A stretch of 10,470 nucleotides of DNA from Candidatus Kapaibacterium sp. GTDB taxonomy: Bacteria > Bacteroidota > Ignavibacteria > Kapaibacteriales > UBA961. The notes under the pieces were generated by a model. It did no database searches and was not told where the DNA came from. It was given only the letters and a program-made list of their open reading frames with translations. A program made the position numbers and the translations under genes. Every line of letters starts with the position of its first letter. Within the stretch, counting starts at the first letter, position 1. The DNA lies in the NCBI GenBank assembly GCA_023253875.1, contig JALRFC010000040.1, forward strand, positions 1 through 10,470. Direction: 5' to 3'. Positions 1 to 6,435 of this stretch are shown piece after piece.

Positions 1-459
1 CTTCTCATAGTACTGACCCATTGCATATAAAATCTCATCATTACCGGGATGTGTTTCGAGCAATGCATAGTATTGAGCAATGACTTCATCTTTGGTAAGC
101 AAATGTTCTTGAAGCATTGTATGAGTAATTTGTATTCCTGCATCACTTGGATTCAAAGCCAATGCCTTGGCTATTGAAATCAATGCATTTCCTTTGTCGC
201 CGGCATGTGCCTGAGCCAAACTTCGCAAATGCCATGCATCCGATGAAAATGCTTCTCTCTCAATGAGTGCTTCGGATATTCTGAGTGCATGTGCATCATG
301 TCCTTCTTCGATGCAATGATGTATGAGGGCTTCCATGATTTCTATGGCAGGTAAAGCTCCCTTTCCTGTATTCAAGACATGCAAACAAGCACGAAGCGTC
401 TCAGCTAAAAACTGAGATTGCTTTTTCTTTGAATAGCCATCATCTCCACGAGAAAACAT
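1..459 (-). CDS. TPR-containing protein, N-terminal part (truncated by window edge)
   Basis: An open minus-strand frame starts with ATG at 459 and stays open to base 1, giving 153 codons without a stop. The protein begins MFSRGDDGYSKKKQ, with no signal peptide, so this form looks cytoplasmic. It is helical; around residues 75-106 there is a TPR-like helix pair (WHLRSLAQAHAGDKGNAL, then ISIAKALALNPSD), and a further repeat seems to begin at the cut edge (ILYAMGQYYEK). TPRs are protein-interaction scaffolds, and nothing visible gives a specific partner. The frame is also open upstream of the ATG (GTG at 471), and no Shine-Dalgarno sequence precedes either start, so the exact start is uncertain. 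It lies just downstream of a hairpin terminator and a sigma70-like promoter, so it probably begins its own transcript. TPR identity is fairly safe; function is unknown. Confidence 0.7.
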   Translation of the reverse strand, partial: MFSRGDDGYSKKKQSQFLAETLRACLHVLNTGKGALPAIEIMEALIHHCIEEGHDAHALRISEALIEREAFSSDAWHLRSLAQAHAGDKGNALISIAKALALNPSDAGIQITHTMLQEHLLTKDEVIAQYYALLETHPGNDEILYAMGQYYEK

Positions 460-498
460 AGGTGCAAACACTAGAAAATTGAGCGGTTGGATTGTGCA

Positions 499-527
499 AT
501 GATACGAGAAATATGGCTCTTTGCCAA
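499..527 (-). promoter_or_regulatory. Putative sigma70-type promoter for the TPR gene at the left edge
   Basis: On the minus strand, TTGGCA (527-522) is followed after 17 bases by TATCAT (504-499). Each hexamer differs from TTGACA/TATAAT at one position and the spacing is ideal. Transcription would start near base 492, giving a leader of about 30 bases before the ATG at 459. The -35 hexamer touches the T-tract of the terminator at 531-556. Bacteroidota proper often use a different promoter consensus, so this is a pattern match without expression evidence. Confidence 0.4.
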
Positions 528-530
528 GAA

Positions 531-556
531 AAATGGCGCTTTTGCAAGCGCCATTT
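531..556 (-). terminator. Rho-independent terminator of the metal-cassette run
   Basis: A perfect 11-base-pair stem (531-541 with 546-556) encloses a 4-base loop. The stem contains a GGCGC/GCGCC core. Read on the minus strand, it is followed by a T-rich stretch (the T residues ending the stem, then TTC). It lies 32 bases beyond the stop codon of the minus-strand lipoprotein gene, which is where the terminator of that transcript would be expected. Read on the plus strand the following tract is weaker, so minus-strand termination is the better reading. Confidence 0.75.
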
Positions 557-588
557 CAAGGTATATACACCGATTTTACAGGAATTGA

Positions 589-1158
589 TTATTGACTGAT
601 AATGATAGGATAATCAATGTCGATATCTGACTCCAAACTTTTTCGTATTCCATCTTTTGTTATTGAATCATAATGTGATAATACGATATTTATGCTTCCG
701 CCTTGAACAGTAGAGGTTTTTGTGAGCACTTCGAATTGTAGTCCAACTGGTAGGTTGTTTTTGTCTGTATCGGTAATGGACCACTCTATTGCATTTGAAA
801 TGCTAGCGCTTGGTGTGTAAAAGAATTGATGCTCATAGCTGTATTCGCGAATTTCAGCTGTGATGTCTGTTCGAGGTGATTTTGATTCATTATAGAGTTC
901 AATAGTACCACGATAGGTGATACCGGATCGTAATTTAAGTGTATCAATAATGCTTGGTAATGCTCCACCCGGGCCATCCAAGTCTTTCCATGTTGCTGAT
1001 ACTGTGTCAGCTGGAATCGAGTTAGTGATTAATGTAAGAATTACGGTGGTAGCATAATCGTGATCATTATCATGGTCATGATCATGATCTGTAATGCCAC
1101 AAGAATTGAGTAAGAGTGAAGAAATAATAAGAAATGTGATTGCTAAGAAATTATTCAT
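589..1158 (-). CDS. Lipoprotein with N-terminal His/Asp array, candidate metal-binding partner of the adjacent TonB-dependent receptor
   Basis: This 189-residue protein has a lipoprotein signal peptide (hydrophobic residues 4-17, lipobox LNSC, lipidated Cys20). Gly rather than Asp follows Cys20, which fits outer-membrane or surface placement. Residues 24-34 alternate Asp and His (His25, 27, 29, 33), a dense candidate metal-binding patch right after the anchor. The rest looks like a beta-rich domain with a central segment resembling YNESKSPRTDITAEIREY followed by EHQFFY. From memory, similar 'NES..P..DIT.E...E..EHQFF' proteins occur in Bacteroidota lipoproteins encoded beside TonB-dependent receptors, without an assigned activity. 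The start lies 15 bases after the receptor stop codon, so the two are probably co-transcribed, and the hairpin at 531-556 ends the unit. No strong Shine-Dalgarno sequence precedes it. The lipoprotein call is firm; a zinc or copper role is inference. Confidence 0.8.
   Translation of the reverse strand: MNNFLAITFLIISSLLLNSCGITDHDHDHDNDHDYATTVILTLITNSIPADTVSATWKDLDGPGGALPSIIDTLKLRSGITYRGTIELYNESKSPRTDITAEIREYSYEHQFFYTPSASISNAIEWSITDTDKNNLPVGLQFEVLTKTSTVQGGSINIVLSHYDSITKDGIRKSLESDIDIDYPIIISQ
1057..1089 (-). repeat. Low-complexity tract encoding an Asp-His array
   Basis: The bases carry imperfect tandem copies of a 6-base unit (GATCAT-like on the minus strand), encoding residues 24-34 of the lipoprotein as alternating Asp and His with one Asn interruption. 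Such a tract can gain or lose units by slippage in multiples of 6 bases, changing the number of histidines without shifting the frame. It is part of the gene and not an independent element. Confidence 0.6.
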
Positions 1159-1173
1159 TGTATTGTCATAATG

Positions 1174-3540
1174 TTAAAATAATGGCATTGTGATGCGTAG
1201 AACACTATTAAAGCCCGTGTCCAATGCGAAATATCGATATCGTGAGAGATAATCACGGAATGCGATATCTCCTATGTTTTGAAATGAGAGATTTGTAGCA
1301 ATCCCTTTGAGTGGACCATGAAGAATGGTACCACCAAGATTGATGTCAAATAGTGTGTATGCAGGAGGTGGGGAAGTATAATCCAAATTGAGGTCAAACC
1401 TGTCTTGTATCCGAACATGAGTCATGCGGAACTCAATGAAGGCATCACCAAAGACATCAAGGAAAGATTCTCTATGTGCATGCAATGATCCGCTCACCCT
1501 ATCTGCAGGAATCATGAATAATGGATTTCCACTCGATTGATTATCTCCACGAATCATTGAACCTTGTACAGACAAAGTCAGCCAATCATCAAGAGTATAA
1601 TCTCCTTGAAATTCCGCTCCATACATTGCAGCTTGAACTTGATCATACCGGAATGTTGGAAAACTTCCACGTACAGTCACTGTTGGTCTAGTTTTGTCCG
1701 GTTGTAATAGGATGAATCCATCAAATTGATTGTGGAATATGGATAGATCAAAAGAACAATCATGAGTGTCATATAGCAAAGAAAGATCAATGGTGCGTGA
1801 TTGTTCAGGCGACAAATCTCTCTTTCCAATTTCAAACTGTGCTGTTCCATGATGAATATCATAACTGTATAATTCATTCACCTGTGGTGGCCGCCATGTT
1901 TGTCCAAGATTCATTGAGAGTCGCAAATGTTCTTGCATTTGCCACATAAATCCACCACTGAGAGAAATACCGCTATAATTCAATACGGAATCATTGATCT
2001 GTCTTGTGGGTGAGGAATATGGATCAATGCTAATAGATCTTGTGTCAAAACGAGCACCACCACTGATGATGACATCATCAAACATGATATTTCCTATTGC
2101 ATAAGCTCCCAGTGCAGTCATGAAATAATCTGGAATCAAGACTACTTTGCCTAGTCGTTTATTCTGTTGGAATTGACTCGAAATACCGATAGTTCCACTG
2201 ATATGATCATTGATTTGAATCGCTTTGAGTTTGATGTCACCGGAATATGTCTCCAAAAGCAATCGCATTGCAGGTTTTACAAGTAATTGCTCCAAAAGAA
2301 GGGATGAATCTTTCGGGACTCTCAAATTATGTGCATCAAATTCTGATCTATCATTGAATTGCCAGCCATAGGTTGCTTCCAAAAGTCCAATGTCTTGAAG
2401 CGGAATATTACCTTGAATACTCAACAGGCGATGTATAATTTGTTGCTTCGGAAATCCAATTTCATACGTGAAATCATATTGTTGAAGTGGATGACCACTC
2501 TCGATTGCCCTCAGCAAATCACTTGCATTGGAAATATGACTTCCTTTGAAAATACCAAGTTCGGTATTGAATGAACTTGTCGTGAATTGGATACTCTCAC
2601 CGGTAGAGAATGCATATTTTCCCTGTAATTGACCATTCAACTCGGTAAAACCAGTATTACCAAGTATATAATCTGCAGTTTTTGCATTTCCGGCTTGCTT
2701 TCCGGTCACTTGCGCACGCAAACCAAAGGCATCATTATGAGAAAAACGAGTACCCCATGAAAGAGATGGAGAAATCGCACCTTGCCAATTGTTTGACTGA
2801 CCTTGTACTGTCATTGATGAGTTGAAATGTGCAGTATCCGGAATATCAGGCGGTAAGATGCGTATCATCCCACCCATTGCTCCGGGTCCATATTCCACTC
2901 CTGCTGCTCCTTTCAATATCTCTACAGATCCAATGGAAAATGCATCGATCTCCGGTGCATGCTCAGAACCCCATTGCTGTCCTTCCTGGGCAATTCCAGC
3001 ATTGGCAATCAAGAGTCTTTGACTATGCATTCCTCTCAATACAGGTTTTGAAATACTTGGTCCTGTTTGTAATGTATGCAAACCGGTCACTCTTTTGAGT
3101 GTTTCTCCAAGTGTCTGTCCTCGATGTTTGTCCAATGTCTCACTCTTGATGATATTCACATCTTGCGATGCAATGCCATAAACGGAATTCCGATCGCCAG
3201 TGACTTGAATAGCCTTTCCTTGATATTCAATTGGTTGTAAAATCAATGTAATCGATGTATCATTATTCGATGCTGGAATACTGATATTCCCTCCAATATA
3301 TCCTGCTTTTGAATAATTGATTTTTTGTTCGAAATGTGAGAGTTGTATATCAGCATGGCCAGAAATATCAGTCATCACACCCATAGTATTAGTTGAAATA
3401 CGGACTGATGACAGTGGTTTTTTACTATGCTGTTGAATATGTATTGTGCTGATATGTACTATCCTTTGCTGTGCAAATACATGCTGCACCGCGATAGAAC
3501 ATAGCAAAATAGAGAGCACAATACCGAACATGAACTTCAT
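1174..3540 (-). CDS. TonB-dependent outer-membrane receptor, probably for a metal or metal chelate
   Basis: This 788-residue protein starts with a signal peptide (cleavage likely after FA at residue 23). Residues 28-112 fit a carboxypeptidase-regulatory-like domain, typical of Bacteroidota receptors. The plug spans about 125-232, with LGETLKRVTGLHT, then LRGMHSQRLLI (168-178), QEGQQWG (185-191), EHAPEID (193-199) and EILKGAAGVEYGPGAMGG (207-224). The remainder is a beta barrel ending in a terminal Phe, as outer-membrane barrels do. The QEGQQWG/EHAPEID loop recalls plug sequences of a receptor group that includes ZnuD-like zinc receptors, but the substrate is not proven. Energy would come from TonB-ExbBD, not encoded here. 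A GGAG Shine-Dalgarno (3548-3551) lies 7 bases before the ATG, which supports this start. The gene is flanked by a small HxHxH/CxxC protein and a His/Asp-rich lipoprotein, consistent with metal uptake. Confidence 0.93.
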   Translation of the reverse strand: MKFMFGIVLSILLCSIAVQHVFAQQRIVHISTIHIQQHSKKPLSSVRISTNTMGVMTDISGHADIQLSHFEQKINYSKAGYIGGNISIPASNNDTSITLILQPIEYQGKAIQVTGDRNSVYGIASQDVNIIKSETLDKHRGQTLGETLKRVTGLHTLQTGPSISKPVLRGMHSQRLLIANAGIAQEGQQWGSEHAPEIDAFSIGSVEILKGAAGVEYGPGAMGGMIRILPPDIPDTAHFNSSMTVQGQSNNWQGAISPSLSWGTRFSHNDAFGLRAQVTGKQAGNAKTADYILGNTGFTELNGQLQGKYAFSTGESIQFTTSSFNTELGIFKGSHISNASDLLRAIESGHPLQQYDFTYEIGFPKQQIIHRLLSIQGNIPLQDIGLLEATYGWQFNDRSEFDAHNLRVPKDSSLLLEQLLVKPAMRLLLETYSGDIKLKAIQINDHISGTIGISSQFQQNKRLGKVVLIPDYFMTALGAYAIGNIMFDDVIISGGARFDTRSISIDPYSSPTRQINDSVLNYSGISLSGGFMWQMQEHLRLSMNLGQTWRPPQVNELYSYDIHHGTAQFEIGKRDLSPEQSRTIDLSLLYDTHDCSFDLSIFHNQFDGFILLQPDKTRPTVTVRGSFPTFRYDQVQAAMYGAEFQGDYTLDDWLTLSVQGSMIRGDNQSSGNPLFMIPADRVSGSLHAHRESFLDVFGDAFIEFRMTHVRIQDRFDLNLDYTSPPPAYTLFDINLGGTILHGPLKGIATNLSFQNIGDIAFRDYLSRYRYFALDTGFNSVLRITMPLF

Positions 3541-3547
3541 GGTATTG

Positions 3548-3551
3548 CTCC
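3548..3551 (-). promoter_or_regulatory. Ribosome binding site of the TonB-dependent receptor gene
   Basis: GGAG on the minus strand, 7 bases before the ATG at 3540. It is one of the few clear Shine-Dalgarno sequences in the window and fixes the receptor start. It lies downstream of a run of nine T residues (minus strand, 3574-3566). Confidence 0.6.
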
Positions 3552-3577
3552 AAAATAGATATAAGAAAAAAAAATTA

Positions 3578-3871
3578 TTATACTATAGGAGGTGCTCTTG
3601 AAGATGCTCTTTCAGAGAGAAGGGATGATTGTGCAAGAGGAGATAATTCTACAAAAGGGAGTAATGAACAGGTATTGACAAAAGTAATGTCAATTGTAGA
3701 ATGTGATGCTATTTGAAGAATACCATCACATAAATCACAATGTTGACCTTTAGTAAACTGTTTTTTGTCTAGTGATATACCTACATGTTCTTGGGTATGT
3801 GGATGAACATGAACCGCAAAGGCCCCAATCTGTAAGATCAGGGCCAGTGTAGTAATGATCGATATGAACAT
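3578..3871 (-). CDS. Small exported or membrane-anchored protein with HxHxH and CxxC motifs (DUF2946-like)
   Basis: The ATG at 3871 gives 97 residues; a TTG four codons upstream (3883) would give 101, but ATG is the likelier start. Residues 2-19 are a hydrophobic signal or anchor segment. They are followed at once by VHVHPH (His21, 23, 25), His29, then HCDLCDG (Cys45, Cys48) and a third Cys at 68. The C terminus is SSRAPPIV. A short hydrophobic N terminus, a central CxxC and an Arg-Ala/Gly-Pro-Pro tail recall DUF2946-type proteins and similar short proteins encoded before TonB-dependent receptors; this comparison is from memory. The ligand set suggests binding of a soft metal such as Cu or Zn in the periplasm, which is inference. 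It sits 12 bases after the E2 stop codon and 37 bases before the receptor. No Shine-Dalgarno sequence is visible. Confidence 0.7.
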   Translation of the reverse strand: MFISIITTLALILQIGAFAVHVHPHTQEHVGISLDKKQFTKGQHCDLCDGILQIASHSTIDITFVNTCSLLPFVELSPLAQSSLLSERASSRAPPIV

Positions 3872-3883
3872 GGACTGAATCAA

Positions 3884-5614
3884 TTATAAATCAATCGTCG
3901 ATGCATTCATTCTTTCAAGATTTTGCACGATGGCTCGGAGGCATGAAGATGCAAGGACGCCATCTATAACTCTATGATCATAGGTGATGGACACATACAT
4001 CATTTGTCTGATGGCAATCAAGTCTTCACCATTAACTTCACGAACAACGGGTCTTTTCTGCACTGCATAAATTCCTATGATTGCAGATTGTGGTTGATTG
4101 ATGACAGGGGTCCCGAAGAGACTACCCCATGCTCCCATATTGGTCATGGAAATTGTTCCACCAGAAATTTCATCCGGTGAAAGTTTTTTGCCACGAGCTC
4201 TTAAGGCCAAATCATTGATTGATCTGCTAATGCCGACTAGATTCATCATGTCGCCATTTTTGATAACGGGCACTATCAAATTGCCATCATTCAAAACAGT
4301 TGCAAATGAAAGATTGATTTTTCTGTGACGAATGATATTCGTACCATCAACACTAACATTTACTAGTGGGAATTCTTTTACAGCATCTATGATTGCTTTT
4401 GCGAAGAATGGAGTCAATGTTAGTTTGAAACCTTCCTTCTGCTCAAATGCATGTTTGTTTTTCTCACGGAAATTCACAAGCTGAGTAACATCAGCTTCTC
4501 CTACACTTGTCACATGAGGTGATGTTTGCTTTGAACGAACCATGTGATCGGCAATAATTTGTCGAACGCGGTCCATTGGTATAACCTCAACATCTTGACC
4601 CCACTTCGTGAGTGTGCCTGAATCTGCAGATGCTGCTACATAGGTCTGCACTGGTGCTGGGGCCGGAGTCGGAGCGGGAGTTGCAATGACAGGTGCCGGC
4701 GCAGGAACATGTTGAACAACTGGTTGAGCAGTAACTGCAGGAGCTGATCCACGCTTACTGATATACCCGAGTATATCATGTTTGGTCACTCTACCTTCTA
4801 ATCCGGTTCCAGCGATTGCATCAAGCTCTTGCAATGAAATACCTTCTGTTTCAGCAATTGTTCTCACAAGTGGTGAATAGAAACGAGAACCACTTGATCG
4901 AGGAATCGAAGTGATTGGTGCGGATTGAGCAGCGTGGACAGGAGCTACTTGTACAGGGGTTGGAGCAGGTGCCGGTGCTGGAGTTGCAATTGTGGGAGCA
5001 GGAGCAGGCGCGCTAACTACTGAACCAGCAGTACCTAATCGAGCGATAATCGCACCAACTTCAACTGTATCACCTTCAGCTGCCAATAACTCTGTAAGTG
5101 TTCCCGCTACTGGAGAAGGAACCTCAGTATCTACTTTATCTGTGGAGATCTCAAGTAAAATTTCATCTCTCTCAACCGAATCTCCCGGCTTTTTGAGCCA
5201 TCGAAGTATTTTTCCTTCTTGGATGGATTCACCCATCTTCGGCATCACAACATCAGTTGAAGGCCCGGATGAAACAGGAGCAGGTGCAGGTGCAGCTACA
5301 GCTACAGGAATTGGAGCTGCTACGGGTGCAGGTGTTGCAATAGGTGCAGGCGCAGGAGTGGAAACCGCTGCTTGAGCATCTGAATTCAATTCTGCTATGA
5401 TTGCACCAACTTCAACTGTATCATTTTCTTGAGCCAAAATCGCCGTCAGAATACCTGCGGATGGTGATGGCACTTCGGTGTCGACCTTATCCGTGGAGAT
5501 TTCCAAAAGGATCTCGTCGCGTTCGACTTTATCACCGGGCTTCTTAAGCCAGCGTAAAATTTTGCCTTCCTGAATGGACTCTCCCATTTTTGGCATCACG
5601 ACGTCAATTTTCAT
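3884..5614 (-). CDS. Dihydrolipoamide acyltransferase (E2) of a 2-oxo acid dehydrogenase complex, two lipoyl domains
   Basis: This 576-residue protein forms the core of a 2-oxo acid dehydrogenase complex, moving acyl groups from the E1-loaded lipoyl arm to CoA in the cytoplasm. Domains in order: lipoyl 1 (residues 2-76, lipoylated Lys43 in TDKVD); Ala/Pro linker; lipoyl 2 (120-193, Lys160); linker; E1/E3-binding domain (about 245-285, SPLVRTIAETEGISL to GRVTKHDIL); a third Ala/Pro linker; and the catalytic domain (about 343-576) with DHRVIDG near the end (His547, Asp551). All key residues are present. The two-lipoyl layout fits several E2 types. Succinyltransferase (sucB-like) is plausible, but pyruvate or branched-chain E2 cannot be excluded, since no E1 or E3 gene is next to it; I therefore give no symbol. 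AGGAG 8 bases before the ATG supports the start. It is divergent from coaE, and the following metal-cassette genes may be partly transcribed by read-through. Confidence 0.95.
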   Translation of the reverse strand: MKIDVVMPKMGESIQEGKILRWLKKPGDKVERDEILLEISTDKVDTEVPSPSAGILTAILAQENDTVEVGAIIAELNSDAQAAVSTPAPAPIATPAPVAAPIPVAVAAPAPAPVSSGPSTDVVMPKMGESIQEGKILRWLKKPGDSVERDEILLEISTDKVDTEVPSPVAGTLTELLAAEGDTVEVGAIIARLGTAGSVVSAPAPAPTIATPAPAPAPTPVQVAPVHAAQSAPITSIPRSSGSRFYSPLVRTIAETEGISLQELDAIAGTGLEGRVTKHDILGYISKRGSAPAVTAQPVVQHVPAPAPVIATPAPTPAPAPVQTYVAASADSGTLTKWGQDVEVIPMDRVRQIIADHMVRSKQTSPHVTSVGEADVTQLVNFREKNKHAFEQKEGFKLTLTPFFAKAIIDAVKEFPLVNVSVDGTNIIRHRKINLSFATVLNDGNLIVPVIKNGDMMNLVGISRSINDLALRARGKKLSPDEISGGTISMTNMGAWGSLFGTPVINQPQSAIIGIYAVQKRPVVREVNGEDLIAIRQMMYVSITYDHRVIDGVLASSCLRAIVQNLERMNASTIDL

Positions 5615-5622
5615 CTACTGTA

Positions 5623-5627
5623 CTCCT
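5623..5627 (-). promoter_or_regulatory. Ribosome binding site of the E2 gene
   Basis: AGGAG on the minus strand with an 8-base spacer to the ATG at 5614. It confirms the N terminus, which begins directly with the first lipoyl domain. The 129-base region between this gene and coaE must hold both divergent promoters; I could not pick a convincing -35/-10 pair for either. Confidence 0.65.
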
Positions 5628-5743
5628 ACAAGGGGTGTGTAATTATCTAGGTGATGGAATAATGGCAAATTAGCGAAATTCCGTAGATTTACCAATGAGA
5701 GAAACAGTAGCTCAAAGCATAAAATTCCATTTTATCAACCTTT

Positions 5744-6424
5744 ATGTCTTATCATATCATGAGCATAGACCCTAAAAATGAATCTGAAGATGAGATTGAA
5801 GGCGAGCCACTATTAATTGGATTGACAGGAGGAATTGGTTCAGGAAAATCAACTGTCGCAACTATTTTTGAAGATGCAGGCTTTCCTATTATCAATGCTG
5901 ATAAAGAAGCGCGATTCATAATGGAGCACAATGAATCTGTAAAAGAAGCACTTATCCAACGATTTGGTGCAGAAATTTATAGTGAGAATGGAACATTGAA
6001 TCCATCTGTTTTGGCTCATATTGTTTTTACTTCCAATGACTTAACCAATCTTGATGATCTAAATGCAATTGTTCATCCAATTGTCTTGGAAACCATGTTT
6101 GCTAAAGCGGAACAATTGGCTGAAGAGCATGATGTGATCATTATTGATATCGCATTGCTCTATGAATTGGATTTGGCTGATGGATTTGATTATGTGATTG
6201 GTGTCCTCACTGCACCTGAACTTCGCTATGAGAGATTGATGCGAGATCGTGAAATGACCAAAGATCAAATTTCAGCAAGAATGAAGGCTCAAATAGGCGA
6301 TGATTCATTGAAAGAACACTGTGATTTCATTATTGAAAACAATGGTTCAATAGAAGATCTTGAGAAAGCATCGCAGTATTTAGTGGAAATTCTCCCATAT
6401 TTGCCGAACACTTCTGCCGAATAA
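5744..6424 (+). CDS. coaE: Dephospho-CoA kinase
   Basis: CoaE phosphorylates the ribose 3'-hydroxyl of dephospho-CoA with ATP, the last step of coenzyme A synthesis, in the cytoplasm. The P-loop GGIGSGKST is at residues 29-37 (Lys35), followed by the family's NADKEAR segment (Asp53), the L..I.HP motif (His111-Pro112), DIALLYE at 135-141 and the RDREMTKDQISARMKAQ lid-like region. The family usually has Pro-Leu-Leu-Phe-Glu where this has Ala-Leu-Leu-Tyr-Glu, a mild departure. At 226 residues it is longer than the usual ~200 because of an acidic N-terminal extension of about 22 residues before the first strand. Starts at 5744 and 5759 are both possible; neither has a clear Shine-Dalgarno sequence. 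The gene precedes pssA by 11 bases and is probably co-transcribed with it. Confidence 0.95.
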   Translation: MSYHIMSIDPKNESEDEIEGEPLLIGLTGGIGSGKSTVATIFEDAGFPIINADKEARFIMEHNESVKEALIQRFGAEIYSENGTLNPSVLAHIVFTSNDLTNLDDLNAIVHPIVLETMFAKAEQLAEEHDVIIIDIALLYELDLADGFDYVIGVLTAPELRYERLMRDREMTKDQISARMKAQIGDDSLKEHCDFIIENNGSIEDLEKASQYLVEILPYLPNTSAE

Positions 6425-6435
6425 GGCAATTATAC

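Noticed and set aside
1057..1089. Tandem 6-base repeats considered as a CRISPR or regulatory repeat array
   Set aside because: The units are contiguous, in frame and encode Asp-His; there are no spacers.
2829..3098. 89-codon plus-strand frame with a hydrophobic stretch
   Set aside because: It is antisense to the receptor plug domain, whose conserved motifs fix the real frame.
4992..5375. 127-codon plus-strand frame rich in Gly/Ala inside the E2 gene
   Set aside because: It is the antisense of the Ala/Pro linkers and second lipoyl domain; the composition follows from the repeated Ala-Pro codons on the other strand.
5615..5743. Divergent intergenic region examined for a metal or lipoate operator or riboswitch
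   Set aside because: I found no convincing palindromic operator, riboswitch-like structure or well-spaced promoter pair, only AT-rich sequence.
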